A DNA stretch of 64,000 nt from Calliphora vicina (GCF_958450345.1 NC_088780.1:41966033-42030032), one strand, 5' to 3'. Counted from the first letter of the stretch, positions 33,874-45,911 are shown. Numbers and translations are program-made. Notes: generated by a model not told the origin, from the letters alone.

Positions 33874-34690
33874 TATTAAAAAATCGGATTTTTTCCGCAA
33901 ATTTGCAAATTTTAAATATAGATTCAAGCAAGGTTGATATATTTATAAAAAAAAAGTTATTTGGGTTTTTTGGATAACAAATTTCCCGCGTTTTGTGGGT
34001 TAAATTTTTTGATAACCGCAAAAAAGGAATACCATTTTTTTAAATAACTTTCAATGGTATATTCGACTATGCTAGGGCCATTTTGATATTTGCAAAAACT
34101 GTAGAAAAGTTATATAGCCCTACTACTGATATCTTTTTTATATCTTAGTCAAGTTATTTTAAAATAATATATACTAATAATGCAAATTTTTCCTCCCGTA
34201 ATAATTAATTATAAGAAAATAAATCATATGAAAAAAAACAATTTGCAAACTCTATACATATTGAGAGTCGATTAATATTTTTTGATATGACAATGTCTTT
34301 GATATCAGGAATTTTTCTAGGATCAGAAACCCAATATATGGGTTGACCAGGGGATCAATGTTATTTTTACGATTAACTAGTACCTTATAGAGTTTGTCTA
34401 CCTCAGGGATTCATTAATCCGGAACCCCAGTACGTAATTTTGGCATTGCAGTCACAGCATGCCAGAAAGCGGGTCACCATAAATTCTTACCATTTTCAGC
34501 AGAGTTCATACTTTTATTATGGGATTTACGTGATATTATCTGCAATATGTTAAAAAAATTCCAATAATATTTTGAAAATTATCAGCTCTTTTGGAGAATG
34601 TCTCATATCACTACTTCTACTGGAATAATTTTACAAATTTTTAATATTTGTTTAATTTAATCATAAACGAATGTATATGATCAGTTATAC
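33874..34690. other. No gene called; GC-richer patch at 34330-34530
   Basis: A patch at about 34330-34530 is less A/T-biased. On the minus strand it gives stop-interrupted pieces such as AFWHAVTAMPKLRTG and DPLVNPYIGF, which look like decayed coding DNA of a kind I do not recognise. The rest is A/T-rich. Confidence 0.4.
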
Positions 34691-34874
34691 AGACACAGGA
34701 AAACATAATGACAACTAGATAGGTAACTGAGAGTCAAAAATGTAAATCTGTTGTCAAAAACCTAATTCATGAGAATGTATTGCCATGTATTTTGTTATTG
34801 TATCGTATGTGTGAATAGATTTTATCCAAAAATATTTCTCTCTCCTTCCGCTCTATGTATATTTCTCTATGCAG
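34691..34874. mobile_element. Relative of the CATAGAGAA hAT-like MITE
   Basis: The right end CTCTATGTATATTTCTCTATG and inner TTGTCAAAAACCTAA and GAATGTATTGCCATG resemble the MITE at 13007-13190. The left end (CAGACACAGGAAAACATAAT) is diverged and no target duplication was found. Confidence 0.55.
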
Positions 34875-36044
34875 GAAAATAATAAATAAAATATTTCTCT
34901 TAGAAAATACATGAACCTGTAAATGGAAACGTTATCCTTTATACAAAGCGAAACAAAGTAAAAGCCGGTTACACATAGCGATTTTAGTGCGACAATGTCA
35001 TAAAAATACAACGTCATTCGGAGTAGAGAGCTTTATTCAAGTAGTTTTTCATTCATGTTCTCAACATGTTCCATGCGTACTTAAAAATGTGTATTGTCCA
35101 TGAACACTTTGTTGCTTTCTTTCACGAATTCATTTGTTTGAAAAGACTATTGTAAATTCTGTTGAACATTCAAATAATACTCGTGTTCCATTGCAACAAT
35201 ACCTAAAACACAACGAACTGGGTTTAAACAAGGTTTGAGTATTATTTCAAGACACTAGCAAACATTTTTTGTATAAAGTAAACAAGTATATATTTCACTT
35301 TGTGTCTTTAGTATAAAGAAAACATACTCATGCACTAACATAAATATGAATGACTTTTATCGTAGGCCTAAACAATCATAATGTATTCAGAGTATCTTAA
35401 ACGGTGCGTAAATATTTTACAGTTGAAACGAGTAAAGTTACCATTTGATTTATAAGAGAGCTACTTCCAGAATCCCTGATACACAACAACTTGTCTACTA
35501 TGAAATGCAGCCATGTGAATATCTTCTTAACAACATGCTTTTTTTCAGTAGTTTTAAATTTAGTTATTTGTCATTTATTTATCAAACCAGTGCGTACAAT
35601 ATGGTACATCACATCACATACGTTGTGTCTGTTGACATATTATTGTCTAAAAGTCGTAAGTTCATCATGATGTGAGATTTAATGGCAAATGGTGTAGATT
35701 TTTAAATTAAAAGGTGTCCCACATTATTGTAGCTTTTATTGAGAACTAAAAAAAATAAAAATATTGTAAACATAGTAGAATTACTTATAGACAGAAAGAA
35801 AACTGCGTTTTCAGTTTTTCATTTCGTGATCCTCTGTCCTTTTTAAAGGAAAATTTCAAAGAAGTACATTTTTAAAAAAATATATAAATACTTCTGCTGA
35901 TCCAACAATGACAAATTTTATGTCAAAAGAACAAGAAGTTGTTAACTATTTTGTATTATCTTTGTTTTATTCTGTAAGGATCAAAAGATGTCAAAAATGT
36001 CCTTTAAAATTGTTATATCTTAATATCCTTTAAGATTGCTTTCC
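34875..36044. other. No gene seen
   Basis: A/T-rich. The 76-codon plus frame at 35445-35675 has no recognised family. Confidence 0.45.
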
Positions 36045-36645
36045 TTTATATATATTGTGGGGGAGATATAATGGGTTAGGACTGATGTTTGTAGCATACT
36101 AAAATACTGTTCTAACACCTACCTTAAAGCAAACCAAACTGCTCAGGATCACTGAGTCGACTAGTCGATGTCCGTCGGTCTGTCCGTCCGTCCATGTAAA
36201 AAAACTACTGTTTAAAGATAATTCGACAAAATTTGGTACACACCTTTATATTGCCCCAAGGACAAAGCCTATTGAATTTGGTTAGAATCGGTTAACTATT
36301 TTTCCTAGCCCCCATACGATTGCCCTATTTGGAAATAGTTAAGCTCTCATAAATACTTTAATTAAAAACATATCAAACCAAATTCAGCTCAACTAAGTTT
36401 TATATAAGCCGAACTCTCACGATCAAATCTTGTGACGATCGGTCAACAATGTTCCATAGCTCCCATATAAGCAAGATTCTCAAAAATGTCATTAATATGC
36501 ATAAATCTCTGAAATATGTGAGTATCCAAACAAACTTGAACACAAATATGTCACGTATATTCGCAAAGTCTCCCACCAAATTTTGTGACGATTGGTCGAT
36601 AACACTATGCAACAAATGAAGACTTTTGGATCATGACAGTATAGG
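36045..36645 (+). mobile_element. INE-1-like repeat, diverged copy with GTCY tract
   Basis: GTGGGGGAGATATAATGGG, ATGTTTGTAGCATAC, CTAACACCTACCTTAAAGC, GGATCACTGAGTCGAC then a true (GTCY)n-type tract GTCCGTCGGTCTGTCCGTCC. GACAAAATTTGGTACACACC, GCCCCAAGGACAAAGCCTAT and two CGATCGGTC / CTCCCATATAAG units follow. Both extreme ends are decayed. The GTCY tract links family 1 to the 'mini-me' and Drosophila INE-1 description. Confidence 0.75.
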
Positions 36646-37490
36646 TTCGACTCTACTACCAAAGGGTAGTAAAACCCTATACTCAGTTTGTCCATTTTGG
36701 TGACCAATTTTTTTTTATAGGTCCCCAAATTTTCTGAAAATCAGTGGGGCCTCTAAAAAAGGTGTCATCAGTTTTTGATTAACAGCTAATTCACACTTTG
36801 TGATACGGCTTTACTTTATATGGCAATAATATAGCTAAGAGTCCCCCAAATAAATTTTGTTAAAATTTTTTTCCAAAAATAGCTTTTTCGTGCACTTTTG
36901 TTGAAAAAATATAGGAAGACAAATTTTTTTTTTACTTTTTTTAGAATAACTTCCAGGGACTTCTAATTTCTAATTTTTCAATAACAATATTTTGCAAAGT
37001 TGTAGCTACGGTAAATCTGAATAACTCTTGTGAACATATCAAGGCAATCCGAACATATCTAGGCATTCTAAATAGCTGTCAAAAATCACTTTGTAGCTTA
37101 AAAATTTTAGTTTTTTACTATTTTTTGAGTCTAAAACAAAAATTTTTTGTTAAAAATGTATGTTCGAGTGTATACTTCTCTATTGTACTGGAATAATGAA
37201 GAATGGGCAAATCATTATCGGTATGATCCGGGCAACTTAATCCAATCTTGACCACGCAAGACCGCCTTGATGCAAGTTATGAAAAAACATTAAAATTTTT
37301 GAAAGTGGGCAAGGTTTGTGGAGCTTCTGAAGATTAAATATAAGCTTTTTATATAAGTTTTTGATATCGGTGGAAACCTTATGACTTGTGGATTGACATT
37401 TTAGTGAAATGAATTAATTTTGTGTTTTTTCAGACGTCATTTACCTTAAAAACTAACAATATTATAAAATGGTGGTTTTCCATCAAGAAA
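36646..37490. other. No gene seen
   Basis: Non-coding; a GC-richer patch at 37190-37280 has no recognised match. Confidence 0.45.
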
Positions 37491-37642
37491 AATATTTATT
37501 TTATTTATTTATAATTATTAATTACAGTAATACAATTAAGTAATTAAAAGAATTTTAAAAAATTACTAGCGGCTAAGGCTTTCGACTCCGATTTGACTAT
37601 TATTATAGGTATATTTTAAAGAAAATGTTGGTATAGAATACT

Positions 37643-38132
37643 TTAAATATTATAAGAGAGTCCAATTTCTGAGATGAATTTATAAATTTGTTTAATGTCG
37701 TGTTCTGCCAAGTTTTTTAGACATTCTGTTGGTTGTTGTGATTCAAATATTTTTACTCTAGTGCTGTTGGAGGATGGGCAATCATCGAGTATGTGCTTTA
37801 CGTTGAGTTGGGTATTACAAGTGGAGCATATTGGGGGCATGGTTCTATCCAGTAGGTATTTATGGGTTGCTTTGGTGTGTCCAATTCTCATCCGTACAAT
37901 TTTTCTGACACGATTTTGGAAAGTTTGGTTTACTATCCATGGGATTTAAGTTTTTCTATGCATGTTGATAGTCAGACCATTTTTGACTTTTGAATCTTAC
38001 ATAAAAATAATAAATTCGATTTAAAATATCACGATGTTCCCATGTAGAGAAAGTAAGTAGAGGTCTGTTTTTTGCTTCAGCGGCTGCTTTATCTGCATAT
38101 TCGTTGCCTGGTATACCGACGTGAGAGGGGAT
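37643..38132 (-). pseudogene. I-element RNase H end and C-terminal zinc knuckle
   Basis: Just after the stop at 38133 the frame gives IPSHVGIPGNEYADK and AAAEAKNRPLLTFSTWEH, the end of RNase H with its conserved D-K. After a frameshift near 37950 a second frame reads MRIGHTKATHKYLL, PPICSTCNTQLNVKHILDDC and ends at 37643. RIGHT/RIGHTxxTH followed by C-x2-C-x6-V-x-H-I-L-x-x-C-P is the standard C-terminal Cys/His motif of I, Jockey and R1 type elements. Confidence 0.85.
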
Positions 38133-38135
38133 TCA

Positions 38136-39500
38136 TAACAATTTTATTTTGTTGGTGTTTTTAATGCAAATGTTTCTAATTTGAGTAATCAGCGGAGAAT
38201 CATACAAAGTATTTTTTATAGCCATGATAACCGAGAGGCTGTCGGTGCTTATGACAAATTTTGATGAGAGCTGAGAAGCATTTACGGCTGCTGTATATAT
38301 TGCTGAGGCTCCAGCTGTAAAGTTGGAGCAATGGCTATCAAGAATCCCAATACTAATGTCTTTACCATCATTATGTACAACGACAACGACTTTTGTTACT
38401 TCATTATACAGGATTTTATTGCGGCATACCATAACTTTAGTAATTAATTTATACGTGAGTAATAAAATGCGGTCTTCGATTGATGGCATTCCAGCTTCAG
38501 CTAATATATTTTTTATGGGACTGGTACGAAAAGCTCCAATACTGCGTCTAATAGCTACGAGATAGGGTGTTTGGATACTTTTTATATGGGTAAAGGCGCA
38601 ACATCCATATATTGGAAGAGAAAAATCGATTTTGGAGAGAATGATAGAACGAGTGATGTTTAACATAGTTGATATGTGTATCATAAAGTGTTTAGAAGTA
38701 AGATATTTTATAATGTTAAGTCTAGAGGACAAACTTTTTCTAAGTTGCAGGCAGTGCTCTTTGAAGGTGAAACGTTTCTCAAATATTACACCCAAAATTC
38801 TTAGACTATCTACTTGTTTAATTGTTACGTTTTTAAATATAATATCGGAAAAGCTACAATTGTGTTTTCTGCAAATGTGAAGAACCTTGCATTTGTCGAT
38901 CGATAGTTTGGCACCTGATGTCAAACCCCAATTATCAATTTCTTTTAAGATATTAAGAAACGCTTCTTTGACTATGTTATTGTTATTGTATTTGGTAAAT
39001 AATACAGCATCGTCCGCATATATAGCATGTTCAACATATTTTTGTTTAGATATTAGTATGCTAAGTTGATTAAAGGCGATTATAAAGAGTACAACGGATA
39101 GTGGAGAACCCTGTGATATGCCATTGTGTAGAGGGTATGAGGGGGAGTGATGATTATTTACTCTAACTTTGATTTTACGATTACTTAAGAAGCTTTTAAT
39201 AATGTTGTACATTTCCTTACATATTTTCCACTCTTTTAATTGCAGCAATATAACGTGAATACCAATACGATCGAAAGCTCTTTCAAAGTCAGTAGAGAGT
39301 ATATTAACATGGTTTTTGCTAGACAGTGCGTTGTAAATAAAGTGTTGAAGGTATAAATGAATGTCGTCTGTACCTTGACCTTTCATCAAGGCAACCTGAT
39401 TAGGAGAAATAAAATTATTGGATTTCAGAAACCACATTAAACGTGTTGCAATAATTTTTTCTAATATTTTGCTTATGCATGGCAAGAGAGAATAGGCCTG
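38136..39500 (-). pseudogene. I-element reverse transcriptase and RNase H
   Basis: The long minus-strand frame is nearly intact. RT motifs in order: SLLPCISKILEKIIATRL, FISPNQVALMKGQGTDDIHL, STDFERAFDRIG (catalytic Asp block A), NGISQGSPLSVVLF (block B), HAIYADDAVLF (YADD catalytic block C), GLTSGAKLSIDKCKVLHI and LRILGVIFEKRFTFKEH. RNase H follows with FTAGASAIYTAA, where a Glu is usual in place of the first Gly (TAEA), and FVISTDSLSVIMAI (catalytic Asp). The frame stops at 38133-38135 in a TGA. Downstream in the same frame comes IPSHVGIPGNEYADK, so the stop replaces the Trp of the WIPSHVGI block. The annotated ATG at 39566 is in a different reading of the upstream part and is not the natural start. 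Confidence 0.9.
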
Positions 39501-40207
39501 TACCCATCTACAGCAAAAGGATTTATGTTTGGTTTTTGGATTGGTATGACAGTTGCGACTTTCCATGCTTGAGGATATATACCAGTAGATAAAATATTGT
39601 TATATAATTTTAAAATGTGTTGTTTAGATGAAAAGTTGAGGTTTCTTAGCATTGGATAAGATATGCGATCTTCTCCGGGTGTCTTGCCTTTAGAGGATTG
39701 TAACGCGTTTTCTAGTTCAGTGATAATTATAGGTGTTCGAATTTTATGGGAAAAAGTGTTGAATGAGCTCAGGTTGTAGGGGCTGTTTATTGCATTAGTT
39801 TTTGTGTTTTGAAGAAAAGTGTGTATAAGCAGATTCATTAGACCAGTGTTTTGCGAAATAGTTAGCAATGTCAAAAGATGATAAAAAGTCAGAGCCAGTC
39901 CTCATAAATTTAATTGTATTGGAATTTTTTATACCAGTAATCCGTTTTATATCGGTCCATATTTGTTGTGAGGTGGAGCTGGGGTTAATGTTGGAAGTAA
40001 ATTTTTGAAGACACGCAGCTTTGCTTTCCTTAACTGATCTTCTAAAGAGTGCATTACATTTTTTGTACATGATTAAGTTGGCGTCTGTTCTTACTCGTTG
40101 GAAATTGTGCCACAATTTTTGCTTTTTATTTCTTAAAATTTCCAGATTGGAATTCCACCAGGCGACACGGGGTTTGAAATATCTGAATTTTGTTTGTGGT
40201 ATCTCTA
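39473..40207 (-). pseudogene. I-element pol: pre-RT region and RT N-terminus
   Basis: Starts with FKPRVAWWNSNLEILRNKKQ (about 40165). WHNFQRVRTDANLIMYKKCN and QIWTDIKRITGI follow in the same frame (39795-40115), typical of the segment between endonuclease and RT. A second frame (39473-39874) gives IIITELENALQSSKGKTPGE with DRISYPMLRNL, then YNNILSTGIYPQAWKVATVI with PIQKPN and VDGYRPI. This is RT block 1, where K-x-P-G-x-D-x-I/G and W-K-x-A-x-V-x-P-I-x-K-P are conserved. The frame breaks near 39490 just after GYRPI, where the next frame continues with SLLPCISKILE. Confidence 0.85.
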
Positions 40208-40250
40208 TTTAAAATTTTATTGGATTTTTTTATTTGCATCCAAATAAATT

Positions 40251-40934
40251 TCAAAACCAAATACATTTTTTTAATTTTTAAGGAAGTCTACATTGTTAAA
40301 ATTGAACAATTTGTTCTAGGCGGGAATTCCATGGATCCCGGGAAATTTCAAAATTAATCCCGATTTCCCGGAATGTGTTCTACAGTATCTAAAACTAACT
40401 GTTAATAAATTTGAAGGCAAAACTGGGTAAAAAATGGTAGGTTTTTTGATTTCTTAAAAAAATTACTAAAAAGATAGAAACAATGAATGTCTTTTCGATG
40501 GCCAAGTTGCGCATTTCGCAAGTTTTAAAAATTCTTATTTAAGTAGCCAGTTATTTAGACAATCATATCAAAAGGTATCAGTATATAGACAATTTCACAA
40601 CATTTAATCGGTAGGGGTATAGCTATCCGAATGACCTTAAATTTGGCATCATTTTGTTTAAGATATTGAAGAACAAAGTAGACTCAAAGTAGATAAGTAT
40701 ATTTTTTAAATGTCAGGTCTAAATAATTAATAATATTTAGATAACACTTATATTTCTATAGCTCATGACATAGAAATACTAAATTTATTGTTTTTGCATT
40801 GCCGGCCGAAGGCTTAGCGAAGCCAGTTTTTGATACACTCCAGAGGAGAAAACCATAGCGCGCGGCCGAAGGCAGGAAATACAAAAAACTTTTCTGAGTG
40901 AAGACCATTTTTGATATTTATGGGTTTTGCTTTT
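40251..40934. other. No gene; CCCGGG fragment and GC-rich patch
   Basis: At 40316-40373 are CTAGGCGGGAATTCC, ATCCCGGGAAATTTC and ATCCCGATTTCCCGG, like the end regions of the hAT element at 54048-55463. At 40800-40875 a GC-rich patch contains GCCGGCCGAAGGC and GCGGCCGAAGGC. Neither is coding as far as I can tell. Confidence 0.5.
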
Positions 40935-41200
40935 GCAAAGTAGAACCCAACAAAAATGAAATAACTCCCAATACAGGGAAATAACTCCTAATTCCCACAA
41001 TAATATGAAATAAAACCCAACAAAAATTTCAATGGGAGTTGTTTCATTAGGAGTTATTGCATTATAAAATAATTCCCAACAAAAAATTATGAAATAACTC
41101 CCTATTCGTTAGGAGCTGTTTCATAATGAAATAAGTCCTAACTTGCATGAAAAATTTGTTGGGTGTTATTTAATTTTTTCGTGGGGAGTTATTTCACGGT
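40935..41200. repeat. Cluster of alternating GAAATAACTCC motifs
   Basis: Within about 260 bp a 12-14 bp word close to ATGAAATAACTCCC occurs about 11 times in both orientations (for example at 40949, 40974, 41007, 41088, and inverted at 41032, 41049, 41108, 41177). Some are joined to AACCCAACAAAAA or its complement. The outer parts pair as an inverted repeat, so the cluster may be a MITE with iterated subterminal binding sites. No TSD was identified. Confidence 0.75.
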
Positions 41201-42108
41201 ACCCATTTTTACTGATTGGTGAAAAAATTGCCGTAACGAGTAAAATAAATTAAATTTCTTAGTTATTATGTACTAAATTCTAAAATGAGCTAAATCCTTT
41301 ACCTGTCAATTACTAAAAAAATTGTAAATTATAGTTCATAACCAGTAAACATTTTCTGAAATTTGTAATGCACTAGATATAATGCAGTGTGTCCACGTAT
41401 GCAATACTTACCTATTCATTGTATATCTTCCTACTAAAAGGCTTAAAATACTCAGCTTCGTCTCTTGACAGGCAATTATTTTTTATAAATTTTTTACGAT
41501 AACTCTACTTGAATTTCTAATACTCTATTGGGAGTTCTTTTGATTTGTCTGCAACTGTCATAACATGATTGTGGTTTTTTGATGTGCCATTTTTTTTTGT
41601 CAATTACGACACATAGTATGTATTCGTAGTGGGATGAATCTGCATGTGTAACTATATAAATGAAAAATGTTTTGGAAAAACTTGTCTTTTTGGTACAATA
41701 AAAATCTTTTCTTTTGAACACATTAGCTTTATTTATATTTTTTCTGGTTTCGTTTGATTTGTGGTTTCTTTTTTATTGCAAACTGACATTTTTGGTTTAG
41801 AAGATCAATTGTGCGTTATACTTTGATAAATTGTTTTGTTGCTAAACAAAAAAGTTATATAAAAGTCATGTGTACAAAATATGTCAATGCCAAATGCAAT
41901 ATTCTAACTTGATTGGTTTAACTTATCAATAGTTTATTGGATGTTTATATGGATAACATTGAGGTTTATTTGTTTACAAGATTTAAAAGTAGGTTAGAAG
42001 ATACATCATACGTCACATTTAAAAAACTGTGCGGTATTTTTTCACAATTCAGCTGAAAAAATGTTCATGTAAAAATAAAATACGAAATAAAATGTGTGTT
42101 TAGTTTAG
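41201..42108. other. No gene seen
   Basis: A/T-rich. The 75-codon minus frame at 41494-41721 is unrecognised and low in information. Confidence 0.45.
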
Positions 42109-43500
42109 CAGACATCACACTCAATTCGCATGTCCAGAACATCAAGAGCGTCTGATTACAAATTATTTACACCATCCAGCGACATTATATGTCGTGCGTT
42201 TGTGTGTCAATACGCAACATTGAAGAGTGACGCTAATTACATGACCCCATTCACAGATTGTCATAAGATCTATTCATCTTTTGTCTCAGTGCTTCAATCT
42301 CTAAATGGCTTGGTCTATAATTGAATCAGTATGAATGACAAATGTTTCAGTCATCTGCGAAATAATATATAGGGTTGTAAGTTTGATCTAGTAGGCCGTT
42401 TAGAAAAATAAGGAATAGAGTAGGAGAAAAATACGTTTGATGAGATCCCATCTGCAATAACTCGTACAGCACACTCGATGAGAAAGCTCGATATAAATTG
42501 GAAGAAGTTATTACCGATACCAAAGGCTATTAGTTTCGATAAAAGTGAATCATACCAACCCTTATCGAACGCCTAGGAAACTTTTCTCAAAAACTGTGAA
42601 AGAAATGTCACCATTTTTCCAATAGATATGCTAGCCACTCTCCCGTAAAGCGTCCTATATCCTACTGGCTGTCGCTAAGTAAGATGTTGGACTCCAAATA
42701 TTTAAGAAAATTGTAGTTCACCATACAAAACTTTGAAAAGTGCTGAAAATATTTACATATATCGGGAGATAATTTTGGGGGTTCTCTTACTATCCATTTT
42801 TAGGAATTAACATTACATTAGCAAACTTCCAACAAACAGAAAATTCGCTGGCACGCTATGTACTATCTAGAGTCAAAGAGCACTGCTTCAAGACCAGCGC
42901 TGGTATACCATCTGGCCCAGGAGACTTTTTTACATTGAGATACGATAAAACCCTATTTTTTACATAGTCACTAATAATCTTTCGAGTTACACTAATGGTT
43001 GAGCACTTTCCGGCAAATGAAAATGTATTGCAACTAATTCAGCAAAAAGATAAGCTTTATCAAACGCGTCAGTGAAAGTTTGATCATCTTTTAAAAGAGT
43101 CGGAATTAAGCAGTACTAATTTACCGAATGGCAGGAATCTTTACTGCCCCGGAAAGCAGTAAGAATTTTAGCACGAAATCGTTGCTCAATTATAGCTCGA
43201 ATTTCTTCTTAGCGAATCAGTTTCTGCGTTTTTGTTATTTTTGACATTGCGCCATGTTCTGAATGCTTCCTCTCTGGATCTGATTGCAATTTTGCACTTC
43301 TTATAAAACTTATAAACCAAAATGTTTGTCTGGGTCTAATCTAAGATTTTTTTTGCTGAAATCAAAAGAATTTCATTTCATTCCCAACATGTTTATTTTC
43401 TCATCCATTTTCACCATGATATTGACATTCTGTTTCGTATTGTTTTACTATATGCTAATTTATTTTATAAACGTCTCCAAAGTTTTTCATTAAACCAGAC
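42109..43500 (-). pseudogene. Jockey-type non-LTR retrotransposon RT, heavily decayed
   Basis: Pieces on the minus strand in order: KCKIAIRSREEAFRTWR (about 43290-43240), LPESAQPLV with a degenerate linker, and GPDGIPALVLKQCSLTL (about 42930-42880). Then CWKFANVMLIPKNG (42840-42800) and AFDKGWYDSLLSKLIAFGIG with NNFFQFISSFL (42570-42490). VRVIADGISSNVF, then ILFRR in place of the FADD block, and finally EALRQKMNRSYDNL and LDVLDMRIECDV (about 42290-42110) follow. The order and motifs (GPDGIP, W-K-x-A-x-V-x-P-I-x-K-x-G, AFDxxWHxxLL, L-Y/F-ADD) match RT of Jockey-clade elements without RNase H. Stops are frequent. The piece is clearly older than the I element at 37.5-40.2 kb. Confidence 0.85.
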
Positions 43501-43667
43501 AAATGGCTTGCACACATTAATAAACTAAGAAATTTTTACTTCTTTATTTATGTTTGGTAATATTGTGCCAAATAATCAATAGTTACCAATTGTGCAATAA
43601 ATTTATTACATTCGAACTTTCATTAACTATTATTTGCAGCATTCATTTGTTTTATTTCATTGCTATT

Positions 43668-45648
43668 TTTATACCCTCCACCACCATCAGTGGTGAATCA
43701 GGGTATATATAAGTTTGTCATTCCGTGTGTAACATTGAGAAATATTCTTCTGAAACCCAACAAAGTATATATATTATTGATCCTTATGAAATTCTAAGTC
43801 GATTGAGCTTGTCTGTCCGTCTCTGTAAAACACGCTCACGTCCAAAATACGCAAACTTAGTAGAGTTGCAAGAAAAACGTTTACTGTTGTCCTAAGCAGT
43901 TTGGTATTGAAAATCAGCGAAATCGATACAGTGGAACCAAAGTTATGAATTAAAATGTGGGACAACCTCAAAAAAAAATTGATAATATTCACATTTTTTT
44001 GGTAATTTTTTGTAAATATATTGCAGCTACTATCATGAAATTTTGCACTCGTTACTTTTATGATAAAAGGAATAACTCTGGTGAAAATTATCAGAATCCG
44101 TCCATGATTTCTCCTGGGCCGCATACAAGTTTCTTCCCGAAATATGGTTCTATGGTCTATAAATGCCTACAGAATAGGAATATCCATAGAAAATTCAGCA
44201 AAAATAAGTTTCGTGGTAAAAACAATTAATTAGAAATTTTTCCGAAAATCTCTTAAATAAGCATAAATATCTTATAAATGTCGCAATCAAGTTGAAATTC
44301 GACATAAATAATCCCCATATATACCAAAGTCTCTGTACCTAATTCTATGAAGATCGGCCGATAATTGGTTATAGCTCCCATATAAGGACCACTTCCAAAA
44401 AACACAATAACCTACATAAATATCTAAACAATATCAATATCAAAACAAAATTTCACACAGATCCGTAGTTTATATTTAGAAATCATACTACAGGATTTTG
44501 TGAATATCGGTTCATATTTGACCATAGCTCCCATATAAGGTCCACTCCCAAATCAGTTAAGTACTCATAAATCTCTTATAAATTCCATTATCATGCTAAA
44601 ATTCGACAAAAATAATACTCATATACATAGAAATCACTGTACCAAATTTTATGCCGATTGGGCGATAATTGGTCATAGCTCCCTTAGACGGCCCATTTCC
44701 GAAAAACATACTCAACTTAAAAAATATTTAAAACATATCGATATCAACTTACAGATCAGTAATTTGTATTCAGTAATCATACTTCTGGATTTTGTAAATA
44801 TCAGTCCATATTTTACTATAGCTCCCATATAAGGTCCACTCCCGAAAATCACTAAAATCCTCATAAATTTATTCAATATATACAAAAATCTATGACCAAA
44901 TCGATTATGATGATAGGCCTATAATTAGTCTAGCGTCCATATAAGAACAACTTCAGGAAAACACATTAACCTGTACAAATATCCAAAAAAAATCTATACT
45001 GAACCAAAATTTTACACCGATCAGTAATTTGTATCCAAGAATCGTACTACAAGATTTTTTAAATATTGGTCCATAATTCGGCATAGCTCCCATATAAGGT
45101 CCACTCTTGTTAATAGCGTTGTTTATATGAAATTCTACTAAATTAGCCCTCAAATACTTAGAACTATAATAGGTCATAGCATCCATATATTAAAACAAAA
45201 TAGTACACAGATCAGTAATTTGGATTCAAAAACCATAATGCTGAATTTTGTGAATATTGGTTCATAATTGGCCACAGCTCACATATAAATACATAAAAAT
45301 CACGTTAAAATATTTTATGACAATCGAATCATAATAGGTCATAGCTCCCACATAATTCCAACAACCAAATATTTTGAAATTTGTCTAAATATATTTGTAT
45401 ACCCTTTTTTATACTCTGTTTCTTCACTTGACGTTAAAAGGGAAAAATGTTAAATTTCATACGTTCTGATAGGAATTTCAGTTATAAATTGCTGAATTAG
45501 ATACAATTTTTTTACATTTGAAATAAAATATCTTCTGCGTAAACTAGTCTTTCCAGCAATTGTTATATTATTTCAGTTGTTATACCATCATATTTAGGTG
45601 GATGGTATTTAAGATTCGTCACAGCCGAATATAGTACTCTTACTTGTT
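43668..45648 (+). mobile_element. INE-1-like repeat, family 2, expanded by tandem units
   Basis: Begins TTTATACCCTCCACCACCAT with GTGTGTAACATTGAGAAATA, GACCTTGTCTGTCCGTCTCT-like GTCY tract and GTATATATATTATTGATCCT. It ends with the hairpin TTCGTCACAGCCGAA followed by TATAGTACTCTTACTTGTTT. Between 44340 and 45360 a unit containing CGGTCCATAATTGGTCATAG, CTCCCATATAAGGTCCACT and TCATAAATCT-like words recurs about eight times at roughly 110-180 bp spacing, much diverged. Its plan equals family 1 but the sequence differs. The two families are treated as related Helentron-like elements. No coding region. Confidence 0.85.
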
Positions 45649-45650
45649 TT

Positions 45651-45911
45651 TCTAAACATATTGTAGTTTCAACCAAAAGCCAACGAGATATGCAGGTAAT
45701 TAAGGAAAACTATACAAATTTCTGGTTCAATAAAATTCCATATGTATATTATTGCAAAAATTAAAGAATTTAACACAAATATTTCTGAGTTATTTCTTAA
45801 AAATATCTGAATTAGCAATTTGAGTTTTTGTTTGTTTGTTTGAAGAATTCATACATAATACTTATTATTATAATTTAACAGTACATTAAAAAAATTACTA
45901 ACAAGAATAAA
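45651..45911. other. No gene seen
   Basis: A/T-rich, unclassified. Confidence 0.4.

Larger units (their letters stand above)
37491..40250 (-). mobile_element. I-clade non-LTR retrotransposon, 5' truncated
   Basis: On the minus strand the order is end of the region before RT, reverse transcriptase, RNase H, and a C-terminal Cys-rich tail. A short 3' UTR with GAAAGCCTTAGCCGCTAG and an A-rich (TAAATAAA-like) end at about 37491 follow. ORF1 and the endonuclease are missing; similarity begins with an AWWN motif near 40170. RNase H in a jockey-superorder element points to the I clade. Several frameshifts and stops make it inactive, but the long open RT frame (477 codons) suggests it is relatively young. 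Confidence 0.9.

Noticed and set aside
36160..36200. GTCY tract considered as an independent microsatellite
   Set aside because: It sits at the fixed position of this tract inside the INE-like element, so it belongs to that element.
38323..39069. Three plus-strand frames of 60-82 codons
   Set aside because: They are antisense shadows of the I-element RT frame on the minus strand.
43774..44229. Opposed frames of 90 and 116 codons
   Set aside because: They lie in the family-2 INE-like element, and the sequence is a diverged tandem repeat without codon conservation.
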